From positions 40,108-104,107 of the forward strand of contig NMRB01000649.1 of NCBI GenBank assembly GCA_002633025.1: a stretch of DNA of 64,000 bases, written 5' to 3'. Position numbers and translations under genes: made by a program. Source of the stretch: Notospermus geniculatus. Its lineage: Eukaryota > Nemertea > Pilidiophora > Heteronemertea > Lineidae. The notes beneath the pieces were generated by a model that was not told the DNA's origin, ran no database searches, and worked only from the letters and a program-made list of their open reading frames with translations. This document shows positions 37,030-47,147 of this stretch, one piece after another. Numbering within the stretch: position 1 is the stretch's first letter; each line of letters opens with the position of its first letter.

Positions 37030-37236
37030 GAGCTTGTGCAGCGGCTCATGATGACTTTTGGCTGGCGGTGATCGACAAAGTGCACCACGTCCAGATTGCC
37101 TCATGGTTGAAGATGCACACAGTGCACTTCCGCTGACGACAAACTGCATCACGTGGGTCGCCGACGTCATATGACGTGAGTTTGACTGGCAAGATGGCAG
37201 ATTTTTTTGTGAGGACATCACCTAGACAAGCTCTAT
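37025..37236. mobile_element. MITE, same family, copy 3 in opposite orientation
   Basis: Starts TATAGAGCTTGTGCAGCGGC TCA and ends ...CATCACCTAGACAAGCTCTAT. It shares the TATAG at its left with copy 2, so the pair sits end to end in inverted orientation. Confidence 0.82.
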
Positions 37237-38257
37237 TGCAAAGATGTTTGCACAAGCTGTATTGCAAAGATGTTTGTACCAGTGTCTTGCATTTTTGATA
37301 GGATAAGATGATGCTTTCTGACACAATTTGGGAAGATCAGAAACATTTACAATACATGTATCATCCCATCGAAATATCGATAGGAAAAAAATTTGGCAGG
37401 AGATCAACAGAACATCCCCGCAGGGAATTCTGCCAGGAATTCCATCTCTATTGGAAGACACCATCAAACAACAAAACCACTTTGCTTTTATTACTTGCAT
37501 TCACAATTATGCACCGATGAAGAAATTGTTGAGGCTGGAAGGAGGCAACAGAGGATTGGCCAGGCTGGAAGGATATTTGTCTGTTGTCTCCATTCATGAA
37601 GGTTAAGGAAAGGAGGAAATGCAAGTTATATTGCACTATTCTGAGAATCCCAGTGCATATTATGTTTCATTTGTATTATCCGAGTCAAGTACAACACAGG
37701 ATCCATTTCAAGTACATAAAACATCAAATAGGAAGAGACCATAATACGGATTTTGTCATATTGCTAAAACTTGGAAGAACATGAGGCCAGACAGGCCAGA
37801 GGCTGCACTATCAATAAAGTGGAGCAGGCGAAGCAGGAGAAGAAAGCTCAGGAAGATACAGATCAGAAGGCATTCGTTAGAAACGAATGACTGATTCCAA
37901 ACAAAAGGTTAAGCAAGCAATTATCAATGCTAGAATAAATAGGGTAAGAATCTCATTATTTGTCTCCTTGTTGTTTTGTCGATGTTGGAATTGAGTTGCA
38001 GAAGCAGGCCTATTTTGTCAGTCACATCAAGCTTATCTATATTTAGGCCTAGCCTACATATGTCACTTAGCATGTTAGAACTTGGCCTAGCTCCTCCTAT
38101 TTTGTACCGTCCTATTTGCATGTTGATTGTAATAAAGTTAGTTGAGCTACATGTATATGAACCTTGGTGTTAACGAATATCACCCCTCCCGATATTATGG
38201 TACCGTACTGACCAGGATTACTTCAACAACATTCACTCTCCACACTCACGAATATTC
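37237..38257. repeat. low-copy repeat block, including ATGCACCGATGAAG unit
   Basis: 37,491-37,645 (ACTTGCATTCACAATTATGC ACCGATGAAGAAATTGTTGA GGCTGGAAGGAGGCAACAGAGG) recurs at 39,029-39,065, 40,420-40,515, 45,172-45,290 and 54,007-54,170. Reading frames through it differ between copies, so it is unlikely to be coding. 37,800-37,905 holds a short Lys/Arg/Gln-rich ORF of no known type. Confidence 0.55.
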
Positions 38258-38647
38258 ATGATGGCAGACCAACTTGCCAAGGAAAAGAAGAATCGAGCCA
38301 CACAGAGGGCACGGCTGACTAAACTACACACAAGACTGGAGAAAGTACGGGCTAGCCCTGGCAACGTAGAGGCAGTAACGGTGGTTCTCGATTTGATGCA
38401 GGCCAAGATAAACGTTCTACAGGAAATCTATGACAAAATTCTCACGCTAGTTCAAGAAGAGGATTACGAAAAGGAACTCTCTGAAGGAGACGATTACCTC
38501 AGCAAAGTCAAGGAAAAGTACGGCATTCTGAAAATACAGCATGATAAGGCAACCGCCCCCGCACCCAAACCATCAGTGACCACGCCAACAACCACGCCGG
38601 CAGCAACGAACAAAGGGTATGGACTCCCGAAATTGCAGAATGAGATC
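38258..38647 (+). pseudogene. BEL/Pao-type retrotransposon gag N-terminus fragment
   Basis: Starts MADQLAKEKKNRATQRARLT KLHTRLEKV (after a first Met) and contains coiled-coil sequence (LDLMQAKINVLQEIYDKI; DDYLSKVKEKYGILKIQ), a Thr/Pro/Ala-rich linker, and GYGLPKL, where BEL/Pao gags normally continue (L-P-K-L-x-L-P-x-F-x-G). That continuation is replaced by QNEIQYKYET, the start of the dsRBD-type exon, in the same frame. No protease, RT or integrase follows. Confidence 0.65.
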
Positions 38648-38702
38648 CAATACAAATACGAGACGAAACAAGTGGGAATGGACCACTGCTGTCATTTCAT
38701 TC
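38645..38702 (+). pseudogene. dsRBD-type exon copy D0, 5' part only
   Basis: IQYKYETKQVGMDHCCHF, then replaced at about 38,702 by the end of the fold-back family seen at 16,139 (GTGAATTCTGGAGATTGAC). The intron before the exon is missing and the gag fragment is joined directly. Confidence 0.7.
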
Positions 38703-38768
38703 GTGAATTCTGGAGATTGACGTCTTGCTTATTATTATTATCGGATTGCATTGGAAAGAAGAGCTAAT

Positions 38769-39065
38769 AGCTCTTCTTTCCAATGCAATCCGACTCATTT
38801 TGCTGTCACAGGTCACATTTGTCATTATTTTGTTCTTCTGGCACATTCAGCCAGGTGAGCACATGGTCTATGGACCATTTCATTTTCCTCAGTGCTGTTT
38901 TGTTTTTGTTACAGGAGAAGAAGGAGGTACCGGTACCAGTTAAACAGGAATTTTGAACAAGCAGAAAAGGTAAATACATGTAGTAGCTAACTATGTATGA
39001 CTTTGCCTTCGGTGGGAAGGGGTTAAGCATTACTTGCATTCACAATTATGCACCGATGAAGAACA
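38769..39065. repeat. duplicated block, first copy
   Basis: CTCTTCTTTCCAATGCAATC CGACTCATTTTGCTGTCACA GG through AAGCATTACTTGCATTCACA is repeated at 44,926-45,225. It contains a possible small exon, GTCACATTTGTCATTATTTT...CAGCCAG before GTGAGC, that would encode the hydrophobic VTFVIILFFWHIQP. Confidence 0.7.
38915..38969 (+). CDS. possible small exon E1 of the dsRBD locus
   Basis: Acceptor TTTTTGTTACAG, donor GTAAAT. Phase 0 reads EKKEVPVPVKQEF then stop; phase 1 (after a dsRBD exon) reads GEEGGTGTS then stop. The second copy (45,067) keeps the phase-0 ending. Which frame is used is unknown. Confidence 0.3.
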
Positions 39066-39844
39066 AGGTATCGAACAAATGGAACAAATTGAAATCATAA
39101 AACTAGACGTTATTGATGACAATGGGATGTCAAAGATATTGGCAGTTTTAAATTCTGTTATAAATTTTTTGACGTCAGTTTGACTGGCGTCCCTCAAGGG
39201 TCAATTGCTGGACCCGTTTTATTCAATTGTTTCTTAAAGGGCGTTTAGAGAAATCAGCATTTTAATGGGGAACCCGCATGACTGCAGATGGCGCAGTCAG
39301 TATAAGACCCGAATGACGTACTGACGTCACTTTTTTCGCTGTTGACGTCACGTCGTCAAAGCATGTGTACATTTTTCTACACAATTTTCCGTGCAAATTT
39401 TCCCCAAAGACGTTGTCAGTATTGGCATCCTGTGGCATTTCTGACGAAACAAAGCAGTGATACGTGGAGAACTTTGAACATGAAACAGAACAGTGTAATT
39501 TAATCAAAATTGAACCAAAGAGAGTGGTTTATTTTGGGGCAAGAAGTAAATGGAAATACTGTTAGAAAATATGACTTCCGGGTCTTACACTGACAGCGCC
39601 ACGTCGTGGCGTTAGTTCTGCGACCACCTCATTCCTACTTATTCAGGTTAAGGTTATTATGGGGAGACAATGCGTGAACCGGCAAAAAGGAAAAGGAAAA
39701 ACTTTATGGGGAAGGATTTAAAAGGCCCGTATGCACAGCCCACACTTTCATTGAAATTTTTCTGTGCCCTTTTACCGGTACTTTTTTGAAGGACCATACA
39801 TGTATGCCATCATAACCATAAATGGTCCATTGTCTCCTTTTCAG
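39066..39844. other. repeat fragments before the small exons
   Basis: 39,267-39,640 is a degraded GGGAACCCGC fold-back (compare 1,300). 39,643-39,755 (TTCAGGTTAAGGTTATTATG GGGAGACAATGCGTGAACCG) recurs at 51,938-52,046, linking this flank to the far end of the array. Confidence 0.6.
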
Positions 39845-39945
39845 CAACCGTTGTCATGGAATGACAAAGCTAGGCAAAAGATGCAAAAATAGAGGAGGAA
39901 GAGGAGAACGTTTCTGTACATGACAGTCATGTACATGTACACAAG
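39845..39945 (+). pseudogene. terminal-type exon copy T1
   Basis: After acceptor CCTTTTCAG reads (in phase 1) ATVVME then stop; donor-like GTAAAT follows at 39,946. One of four copies of a block with TACATGTATGCCATCATAACC and TTGTCTCCTTTTCAGCAACCG upstream. Confidence 0.4.
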
Positions 39946-40148
39946 GTAAATGAAATGGTCCATGGACCATGTGCTCACCTGTAGTGTAATGACAGGGAGA
40001 GGTACATGTACCTGTCAGTTATGAGCAATCTGGGTCAAGTCATTCCCAAGTTGCAGGACTTTTTCTGTGTCCATTTACCGGTACTTTTTTTGAAGGACCA
40101 TACATGTATGCCATCATAACCATAAATGGTCCATTGTCTCCTTTTCAG

Positions 40149-40227
40149 CAACCGATGTCATGGAACAACAAAAATAGGAGACCGGTGCAAAAGAAGAGCG
40201 AGAGATTATTTCTGCCATCTCCACAAG
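40149..40227 (+). pseudogene. terminal-type exon copy T2
   Basis: In phase 1 ATDVMEQQK then stop; in phase 0 open to the donor, QPMSWNNKNRRPVQKKSERL and FLPSPQ. Same acceptor context as T1. Confidence 0.4.
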
Positions 40228-40738
40228 GTAAATGAAATGGTCCATGGACCATATGCTCACCTGTAGTGTAATGACAGGGAGAGGTACATGTACCTGTACC
40301 TGCACGTTCCACTCAATACTGAAACTTGGAGAAGAACATCATGAAGCTGTTGCATTGAAAAAGAAGGCTGTGGAGCCTTTATGGGGAAGGATTTAAAGAG
40401 AAAGTGCACCATTCATTATTTATGCACCGATGAAGAAATTGTTGAGGCTGGAAGGAGGCAACAGAGGATTGGCCAGGCTGGAAGGATATTTGTCTGTTGT
40501 CTCCATTCATGAACTCGGCTCCTTTTGCACCTAGAGCAACAGAAACAAGTTGTACCCTTAAATTGATTTTGGGACCTTTTTTGTAAAACAACAAAAGTCA
40601 CTATTAGATAAAATGGCAAATTTCCAAGTTGTAGATTTGAGAAAATTCAATTTTTCTGTGTCCATTTACCGGTACTTTTTTGAAGCACCATACATGTATG
40701 CCATCATAACCATAAATGGTCCATTGTCTCCTTTTCAG

Positions 40739-40823
40739 CAACCGATGTCAGGCTACCACAAAGACCGGCACACGGTGCAAAAAAAGAAGAAAATTCGGCG
40801 AAAGATACTGTCACATTCACAAG
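40739..40823 (+). CDS. small basic exon copy T3, open in two frames
   Basis: Acceptor CCTTTTCAG, donor GTAAAT. In phase 1: ATDVRLPQRPAHGAKKEENS AKDTVTFTR. In phase 0: QPMSGYHKDRHTVQKKKKIR RKILSHSQ. Phase 1 is the one that fits the end of the dsRBD exons. Of unknown use. Confidence 0.35.
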
Positions 40824-40984
40824 GTAAATGAAATGGTCCATGGACCATGTGCTCACCTGTAGTGTAATGACAGGGAGAGGTACATGTACCTGTCAGTTAT
40901 GAGCAATCTGGGTCAAGTCATTCCCAAGTTGCAGGACTTTTTCTGTGTCCATTTACCAGTACTTTTTTGAAGGACCATCATTGG

Positions 40985-41560
40985 GCTGGTGGACTCGGCT
41001 TTGTACAGGGGCAGGGAAGCCAATGTACAGCTAACTTCTGAATGGTTGGGTTTAGACCCTATAAATGTATTACAAACAGATAGAAATATGGGGACAGTGA
41101 ATCAAATAAGCGTGGTCTTAAATATTTTCAGTTGGTACATTCATCTTATTTTATACCTCCATTCTACATTGCAGTTTTAAGGGCGAGCCATTGTTGTGAA
41201 TTTTTGAAATGTGGTCAGGCGTTGTAAATAAAAGATGTCAAAATACCATAAAAGTACAAGTTGTATGACGGAAATGAAGGCACCTGCGGGGTCTATAAGT
41301 CAAAAGGAATTGAATGAGACGCATCTTGGAACGAACTAATTAGCTAATAAGTTGAAACAAAAGACTAGTAATCGGTACACTTTCCCAAGAAATGTTACAT
41401 TTTGAAGATCANAATTAAGAACATCCTTGGCTGATTCAGAGGCACCATGTTTCTATCTGTTGGTAATACATTTATAGAGTCTAAATCCAACCATTCAGAA
41501 GATAGCTGTACATTGACTTCCCTGCCCCTGTACAAAACCGAGTCCACCGGTCCAATGATG
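40985..41560. mobile_element. fold-back element related to 32,925-33,937
   Basis: GGACTCGGCTTTGTACAGGG GCAGGGAAG...ACAGATAGAAATATGG meets its inverse CCATGTTTCTATCTGTTGG...CTTCCCTGCCCCTGTACAAAACCGAGTCC. One undetermined base at 41,412. Confidence 0.82.
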
Positions 41561-41780
41561 AAGTCAGTAGCAAACTATAAAATGGTCCATAACAAGAGTT
41601 CGCAAGAGAGATGACCGAGCAGTCCTCCCAATTCTTATTTAGAACAGATATACCTACCAAAAAATGTTAACAGCAATTGTATATCTTTTTGTGCAACCTC
41701 CAACCCTTATTTTGCACAATTCTGGCCTTTGGCTCCCCTACTATTAACTTCATTCTGCTGATGTTTTCTTGTAGGCCTAG

Positions 41781-41936
41781 ATCATATACAAGTATGAAAC
41801 CTGGAGAGTGGGCGCGGAGCATTGTTGTCACTTTGAATCGGTCCTGACCCTCGGTATGGAAAAACAGAGGGTCAGGATTTAAAAAAAGAGGCAGAACGGG
41901 CAGCTGCTGTAAAGGCCTGCTTGGAAACAGGATATG
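41781..41936 (+). pseudogene. dsRBD-type exon copy D1, frameshifted
   Basis: IIYKYETWRVGAEHCCHF and SVLTLGMEKQR, then a frameshift gives a stop; the rest in another frame reads KEAERAAAVKACLETGYG. Splice sites are present. It is 156 bases, not 160. Confidence 0.8.
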
Positions 41937-42322
41937 GTAAGTATTCATAGGTGTGTGTCTGTGAAGCCTAGTTTATACTTCGACGCAGGACCATCGGCGT
42001 CCGACGCACGATCAAAATCTGTACGCCGACATAAGCCTACTTCATTATGTTGGCATCCAGATTTTGATCGCGCGTCGGACGCCGATGGTCGTGCGTCGAA
42101 GTATAAACCAGGCTTTAGTCTGTACCTTGTCCGCAGGGATTTATTGAAGGTAGATTGGATTGAACATCGCGGGCCGATTTCACAAAGGGCGTTTAGCGAA
42201 ATCAGCATTTTAATTCCTACTTATTCAGGTTAAGGCCCCAGAAAAGCATTGTTCTTGTGCAGTGCTTGGTCGGCAGCGTTTACCTGCAGGATAATCATGG
42301 ACCATTTCATGTATTTTTCATT

Positions 42323-43235
42323 TTTAGCTCACCTGGGGTGAGCTCTTGTCGTGGGTCTGCGTCCGTCGTCCGTCGTCGTCGTCGTCCGTTAGCAGGGCAC
42401 GTTTCGTAACCGCTGAAGCTATTGATCTGAAACTTGGTACATATATATACCCCTAGGTCAGATGACCTACGACACCAAGTTTCGGTCCGATTCGACTCTT
42501 AGCTTGGCCACCAGGTGGCGGAAACCGAAAACACAAAGTGCAATAACTCCTGAACTAATGACTGGATCACCTCCAAATTTTTATCATAGGTGTATCTAAT
42601 GAGGGTACATTACATATATAACGGGTTTTTGATTTGACCTACTTTTCAAGGTCAGCGGTCAAAGTTCAAAATTGTGCCTTTTTAAGTGGCACGTTTCCTA
42701 ACCGCAGGTGCTATTGACCTGAAATTTGGTACATATATATATACCCCTAGGTCAGATGACCTATGACACCAAGTTTCGGTCCGATTTGACTCTTAGCTTG
42801 GCCACCAGGTGGCGGAAACCAAAAACTCAAAAAGTGCAATAACTCATGAACTAATGACTGGATCCTCTCCAAATTTTTATCACTGATGCTTCTAATGAGG
42901 ATGCAGGACATAAGTAAGGGGTTTTTGATTTGACCGACTCTTCAAGGTCAGAGGTCAAAGTTCAAAATTTAGTCATGTGGTGGCGTGTTTCGGGAACTGC
43001 TTGGGCCATAATGACGTGAAACATTGTACATATACATCCCTATGTCAGGTGACCTATGACGCCACTTTTCAGTGCGATTCGATTCTTTGGTTTGCCACCA
43101 GGTGGCCAAAACCAAAGTTCAAAGTCCAGTAACCCCTGAACTGTAACTGGACTTATAACTGGACTGTCTCCAATATTTATCAGGTGCATCTAATGAGGAT
43201 ACATGACCCTGGAACATTTTGATTTAACATTTGTC
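42323..43235. mobile_element. TTTTTAGCTCACC element with three internal 290-bp repeats
   Basis: Begins TTTTTAGCTCACCTGGGGTG AGCTCTTGTCG, then (GTC)n/(GTCGTC)n and three degenerating units of TTGGTACATATATATACCCC TAGGTCAGATGACC... GGCCACCAGGTGGCGGAAACC. Other pieces of the family: 46,915-47,147, 49,085-49,304, 52,620-52,977, 57,580-57,950 and 58,450-58,787, most ending GGTGAGCTAAAAA. Confidence 0.8.
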
Positions 43236-43408
43236 ATTTGTTTTTCTGGCACGTTCACCCAGGTCGGCACATGGTCCATGGACCATTTCATTTGTGAACT
43301 TAAATACCTCCTCAGTCTCCTGTTCTGTGAAGCCCTGTGGTTGCGTCAGCAGCCCTTCTGAAACTGGTCTTCTAGTTAATTTCATTCTGCTGATGTTTTC
43401 TTTTGTAG

Positions 43409-43475
43409 ATACAACAACACGAAGGCGGAACAGAAAGTGCCAAACCACTGTTGTACTTTTGAGTGCATCCTGACC
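43409..43475 (+). pseudogene. dsRBD-type exon copy D2, truncated
   Basis: After acceptor TTTTGTAG, a diverged start and AACCACTGTTGTACTTTTGAG (NHCCTFE) are recognisable; similarity stops after LTH at about 43,475. The stem-loop half is lost. Confidence 0.6.
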
Positions 43476-43505
43476 CACATCCTCGTCCGCAGGGATTTAT
43501 TATGG

Positions 43506-43668
43506 ATCCAATACAAATACGAGACGAAAAAAATTGGATTGGACCATTGCTGTCACTTTATTTCTACCCTGACCCTTGGGACAGAAAAGCATCAAGGGTC
43601 GGGTTAAGAAAAAATGATGCAGAGAGGTCGGCTGCATCAAACGCATGGCGTAATACAGCGGGATGTAT
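43506..43668 (+). pseudogene. dsRBD-type exon copy D3, one-base deletion
   Basis: IQYKYETKKIGLDHCCHF and ISTLTLGTEKHQGSG, then TAA through loss of one base in the Leu codon. The following frame continues RKNDAERSAASNAWRNTAG. No good donor remains. Confidence 0.75.
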
Positions 43669-43736
43669 CAGTAAGCCCGGGGATTTCTATGTAGTGTAAC
43701 CACAGCTACTTTCATTCTGCTGATGTTTTCTTGTAG

Positions 43737-43896
43737 ATCAAGTACAAGTACCAAACCACGCAAATCGGTCCAAATCATTGCTGCCATTTTGTTGGGGTCT
43801 TGACCCTTGGTGAAGAAATACCCCAAGGGTCAGGCCTCAACAAAAAGGATGCTGAGAGGGCGGCGGCGGCGACCGCCCTAAAGAATACAGGATATG
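43737..43896 (+). CDS. dsRBD-type exon D4, intact (160 nt)
   Basis: Encodes IKYKYQTTQIGPNHCCHFVG, VLTLGEEIPQGSGLNKKDAE and RAAAATALKNTGYG. This matches the dsRBD from its first beta strand to helix 2 (Y...GP.H...F...L.LG....G.G..KK.AE..AA..AL); helix 1 must come from another exon. KKDAER would contact the RNA backbone. Acceptor GTTTTCTTGTAG, donor GTAAGT. Phase 0 at the start, phase 1 at the end. It contains the inverted repeat TGACCCTTGG / CCAAGGGTCA. Confidence 0.85.
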
Positions 43897-44214
43897 GTAA
43901 GTATTCATAGGTGTGTGTCTGTGAGTCTGTACCTTGTCCACAGGGATTTATAGTGAAGGTAGATTGGATTGAACATCACGGGCCGATTTCACAAAGGGCA
44001 TTTAGCGAAATCAGCATTTTGTTAATTCCTACTTATTCAGGTTAAGGTTATTATGAGCACGTGGTCCATGGACCATTTCATGTATTTTTTTCATGTATTT
44101 TTGTGAACTTAAATACCTCCTCAGTCCCCTGTTCTGTTAGCCCTGTGGTTGCGTCAGCAGCCCTTCTGAAACTGGTCTTCTAGTTAATTTCATTCTGCTG
44201 ATGTTTTCTTGTAG

Positions 44215-44374
44215 ATCCAGTACAAATATGAGACAGCGATAGTGGGACCACCAAACTGCTGCCACTTCGTCTCAGTTCTGACCCTTGGTACAGAAGTACA
44301 CCAAGGGTCAGGACTACAAAAAAAGGCTGCAGAGCAGGCCGCCGCTTTGTCGGCACTGCAAAGAACAAAATATG
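44215..44374 (+). CDS. dsRBD-type exon D5, intact (160 nt)
   Basis: Encodes IQYKYETAIVGPPNCCHFVS, VLTLGTEVHQGSGLQKKAAE and QAAALSALQRTKYG. Splice sites and phases as D4 (AG at 44,213-44,214, GTAAGT at 44,375). It differs from D4 at many residues but keeps GP, CCHF, LTLG, GSGL and KK.AE.AAA. Inverted repeat CTGACCCTTGGT / ACCAAGGGTCAG inside. Confidence 0.85.
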
Positions 44375-44731
44375 GTAAGTATTCGTTGGTGTGTGTCTGT
44401 GAGTCTGTACCTTGTCCGCAGGGATTTATTGAAGGTAGATTGGATTGAACATCACGGGCCGATTTCACAAAGGGCGTTTAGCGAAATCAGCATTTTAATT
44501 CCTACTTATTCAGGTTAAGGGCCCAGAAAAGCATTGTTTTGCTTCCTGTGCAGTGCTTGGTCGGCGGCGTTTACCTGCAGGATAATCATACGAGGTTAAC
44601 ATTCCATGGACCATTTCATGTGAACTTAAATACCTCCTCAGTCTCCTGTTCTGTTAGCCCTGTGGTTGTGTCAGCAGCCCTTCTGAAACTGGTCTTCTAG
44701 TTAATTTCATTCTGCTGATGTTTTCTTGTAG

Positions 44732-44880
44732 ATCATGTACAAATATGAAACAAGCCAAATTGGGGATGACCACTGCTGTCATTTTGTTTCTACCCTGACC
44801 CTTGGGGAAGAAACCCATGAAGGGTCAGGGTTGAGAGAAATTGACGCCGAGAGGGCGGCGGCGGCTGCAATAAATGCTTA
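44732..44880 (+). pseudogene. dsRBD-type exon D6, 3' end replaced
   Basis: IMYKYETSQIGDDHCCHFVS, TLTLGEETHEGSGLREIDAE and RAAAAAINAYY, then fuses with TTATCATTTTGTGTGTCAAT, the flank of the 16,139 fold-back family, losing the donor. The RNA-contacting KK is changed to RE-I. Confidence 0.75.
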
Positions 44881-44925
44881 TTATCATTTTGTGTGTCAAT
44901 TTTGTGCTATTCTGTATCTTAGCTC

Positions 44926-45225
44926 TTCTTTCCAATGCAATCCGACTCATTTTGCTGTCACAGGTCACATTTGTCATTATTTTGTTCTTCTGGCACATTC
45001 AGCCAGGTGAGCACATGGTCTATGGACCATTTCGTTTTCCTCAGTGCTGTTTTGTTTTTGTTACAGGAGGAGGTACCGGTACCGGTAAAACAGGAATTTT
45101 GAACAAGCAGAAAAGGTAAATACATTAGTAGCTAACCATGTATGACTTTGCCTTCGGTAGGAAGGGGTTAAGCATTACTTGCATTCACAATTATGCACCG
45201 ATGAAGAAATTGTTGAGGCTGGAAG
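44926..45225. repeat. duplicated block, second copy
   Basis: Close copy of 38,769-39,065, joined the same way to a dsRBD-type exon whose 3' part is lost, so the D0 and D6 ends arose from one event and were then duplicated. Confidence 0.75.
45067..45115 (+). CDS. possible small exon E2 of the dsRBD locus
   Basis: Acceptor TTTTTGTTACAG, donor GTAAAT. In phase 1 it is open: GGGTGTGKTGILNKQKR, which superficially resembles a P-loop but is too short to be one. In phase 0 it reads EEVPVPVKQEF then stop, as in E1. Confidence 0.3.
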
Positions 45226-45511
45226 GGAGGCAACAGAGGATTGGCCAGGCTGGAAGGATATTTGTTTGTTGTCTCCATTCATGAACCCGGCTCACCTTTT
45301 GCACCTAGAGCAACAGAAACAAGTTGTACCCTTAAATTGATTTTGGGACCTTTTTGTAAATCAACAAAAGTCACTATTCGATAAAATGGCAAATTTCCAA
45401 GTTGTAGATTTGAGAAAATTCAATTTTTCTGTGTCCATTTACCGGTACTTTTTTGAAGGACCATACATGTATGCCATCATAACCATAAATGGTCCATTGT
45501 CTCCTTTTCAG

Positions 45512-45564
45512 CAACCGATGTCATGCAACCACTAAACAGGGAAAAAGATGCTAAAAAAGAGTAA
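45512..45564 (+). CDS. candidate terminal exon T4
   Basis: Acceptor CTCCTTTTCAG. Joined in phase 1 to a dsRBD exon ending in G it reads ATDVMQPLNREKDAKKE and a stop at 45,562. It is similar in charge to the terminal exon at 52,237. T1-T3 are relatives upstream. Confidence 0.5.
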
Positions 45565-45829
45565 AAGGAGGAGAAAGATTCTGCCATTTGCACAAGGAAA
45601 ATGAAATGGTCCATGGACCATGTGCTCACCTGTAGTGTAATGACAGGGAGAGGTACATGTACCTGTCAGTTATGAGCAATCTGGGTCAAGTCATTCCCAA
45701 GTTGCAGGACTTCAATGATTTTTAGCTCACTGTTCTGTAAAGCCCTGTGGTTGCGTCAGCAGCCCTTCTGAAACTGGTCTTCCAGTTAATTTCATTCTGC
45801 TGATGTTTTTTTGTAGATCCATTAGAGTA

Positions 45830-46000
45830 TATAACGCGAAAAATCTATATTGTATTTTACATCTATATTTTTTATATCCCTATTTTTATATCTATATTTT
45901 ATATATACAATTTATTTATACAGTTTATATTTTATATAAACACTTTATATATATATGTATACGTATCTATATATATTTTTGTATATATTTTATAGGCCTA
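45830..46000. repeat. AT-rich microsatellite-like stretch
   Basis: Runs of TATATTTTATATATAC and TATATATA across about 170 bases. ORF readings here (YIYILYIQFIY type) are low complexity. Confidence 0.8.
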
Positions 46001-46258
46001 TATAAAATGTCTCGCATGCCAGAACAGTTGTTCAAATGCAAAGTGCTATATTTGCATAATGAGTTGTGCAGAAAGCAGGAGATTGTTGCCAATGATAACT
46101 GGAATATTCACCCCCTGTCCCCGTAGCTGAAAGTTATCGAAATTTTATTGCACAATTGAAACTATAGACTGCCAGTTTAATATTTTTTATTTGTTATATT
46201 ATTTATATTTTATGTTAGATTACAACAACACTAATATCTGTATTTGTATTATTGTATA

Positions 46259-46489
46259 GTGCTTTCCAGAATGTCCAGTCATTTTTGCACTCATTTGACC
46301 TTGCAACTTGGAACCTAACCACAAACCGTGATTATCTTGAATCACAGTAGACCTGAAACAAGGTCCTATTAGAAGTCGGTCAGCCGTTTATTGGCATGCA
46401 CACTAACTGGCCAATTTGTGGCTTGTGGTTAGGTTCCATTGCAAGGTCAAATGAGTGCAAAAATGACTGGATATTCTGAAAAGCACTTT
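46259..46489. mobile_element. 231-bp MITE, AGTGCTTTCCAGAAT ends
   Basis: AGTGCTTTCCAGAATGTCCA GTCATTTTTGCACTCATTTG pairs with its inverse ending ...ATTCTGAAAAGCACTT. It is the complete reference copy for the split element at 55,586-58,811. Confidence 0.85.
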
Positions 46490-46685
46490 ATCAATGTATG
46501 TATTTTATATGTTCTCCAACCTGGAGGTTATTATAATAAATTATTATTAGTGTGTACCTGATTTACTGGTGGTTGTTAGAATTTATAGTGTGTGCGTGCG
46601 TGGGTGTGTACCTGTTTAACGTCGATCAGTGTTCCCCGCATTTCTGTGTTTTTCCTTATTGTTTCCCTCCTGATCCCTGTTCCAG

Positions 46686-47147
46686 TTACGCAATACTTCT
46701 CATTATTTCATTATTTGTGAAAAGGGAACACTTTTTACATAATAACATTGGGAGATAAATGGCGTTTTCTGTTTTGAGGCAGGTCCTTACAGGGCAAAAC
46801 AACCTAAGTCAAGTATTTTTCCCCCAAAAAAATGACCCAAGTCAGGATTTTTGCACAGGCAAACCACCAAAATCATTAGAATTTATTCCACCTACATGTG
46901 CCTATTGTCGCATTATTGTCGCTCCATCCTTTTGTCGAACTTTGACCTCTGTGACCTCGAAAAGAAGGTCAAATCAAAAACCCGTTATATATATATATAT
47001 ATATATATGTTGTGTATCCTTATTAGCTACACCTATGATAAAAATTTGGAGATGATCTAGTCATTAGTTAAGGAGTTATTGCACTTTTTGTGTTTTTGGT
47101 TTACGCCACCTGGAGGCCAAGCCAAGAATCGAATCGGACCGAAACCT
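46686..47147. repeat. duplicated block and left part of a TTTTTAGCTCACC element
   Basis: GGGAGATAAATGGCGTTTTC TGTTTTGAGGCAGGTCC and following sequence matches 52,440-52,790. It includes a (TA)n run at 46,985-47,008 and stops at CGAATCGGACCGAAAC where the Penelope-like ORF begins. Confidence 0.8.

Noticed and set aside
42323-43235. Direct repeats as a CRISPR-like array
   Set aside because: Units are about 290 bp, diverged, in a eukaryotic MITE-type element; no short regular repeat and spacer pattern is present anywhere in the window.
45067-45115. GGGTGTGKTG as a Walker A nucleotide-binding loop
   Set aside because: The whole exon is 17 codons, made from a GGTACC repeat, and its partner copy has a stop in the same frame. 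No NTPase sequence adjoins it.
46900-47060. ORF ending in a Tyr-Ile repeat as a membrane peptide
   Set aside because: It is the (TA)n microsatellite translated.
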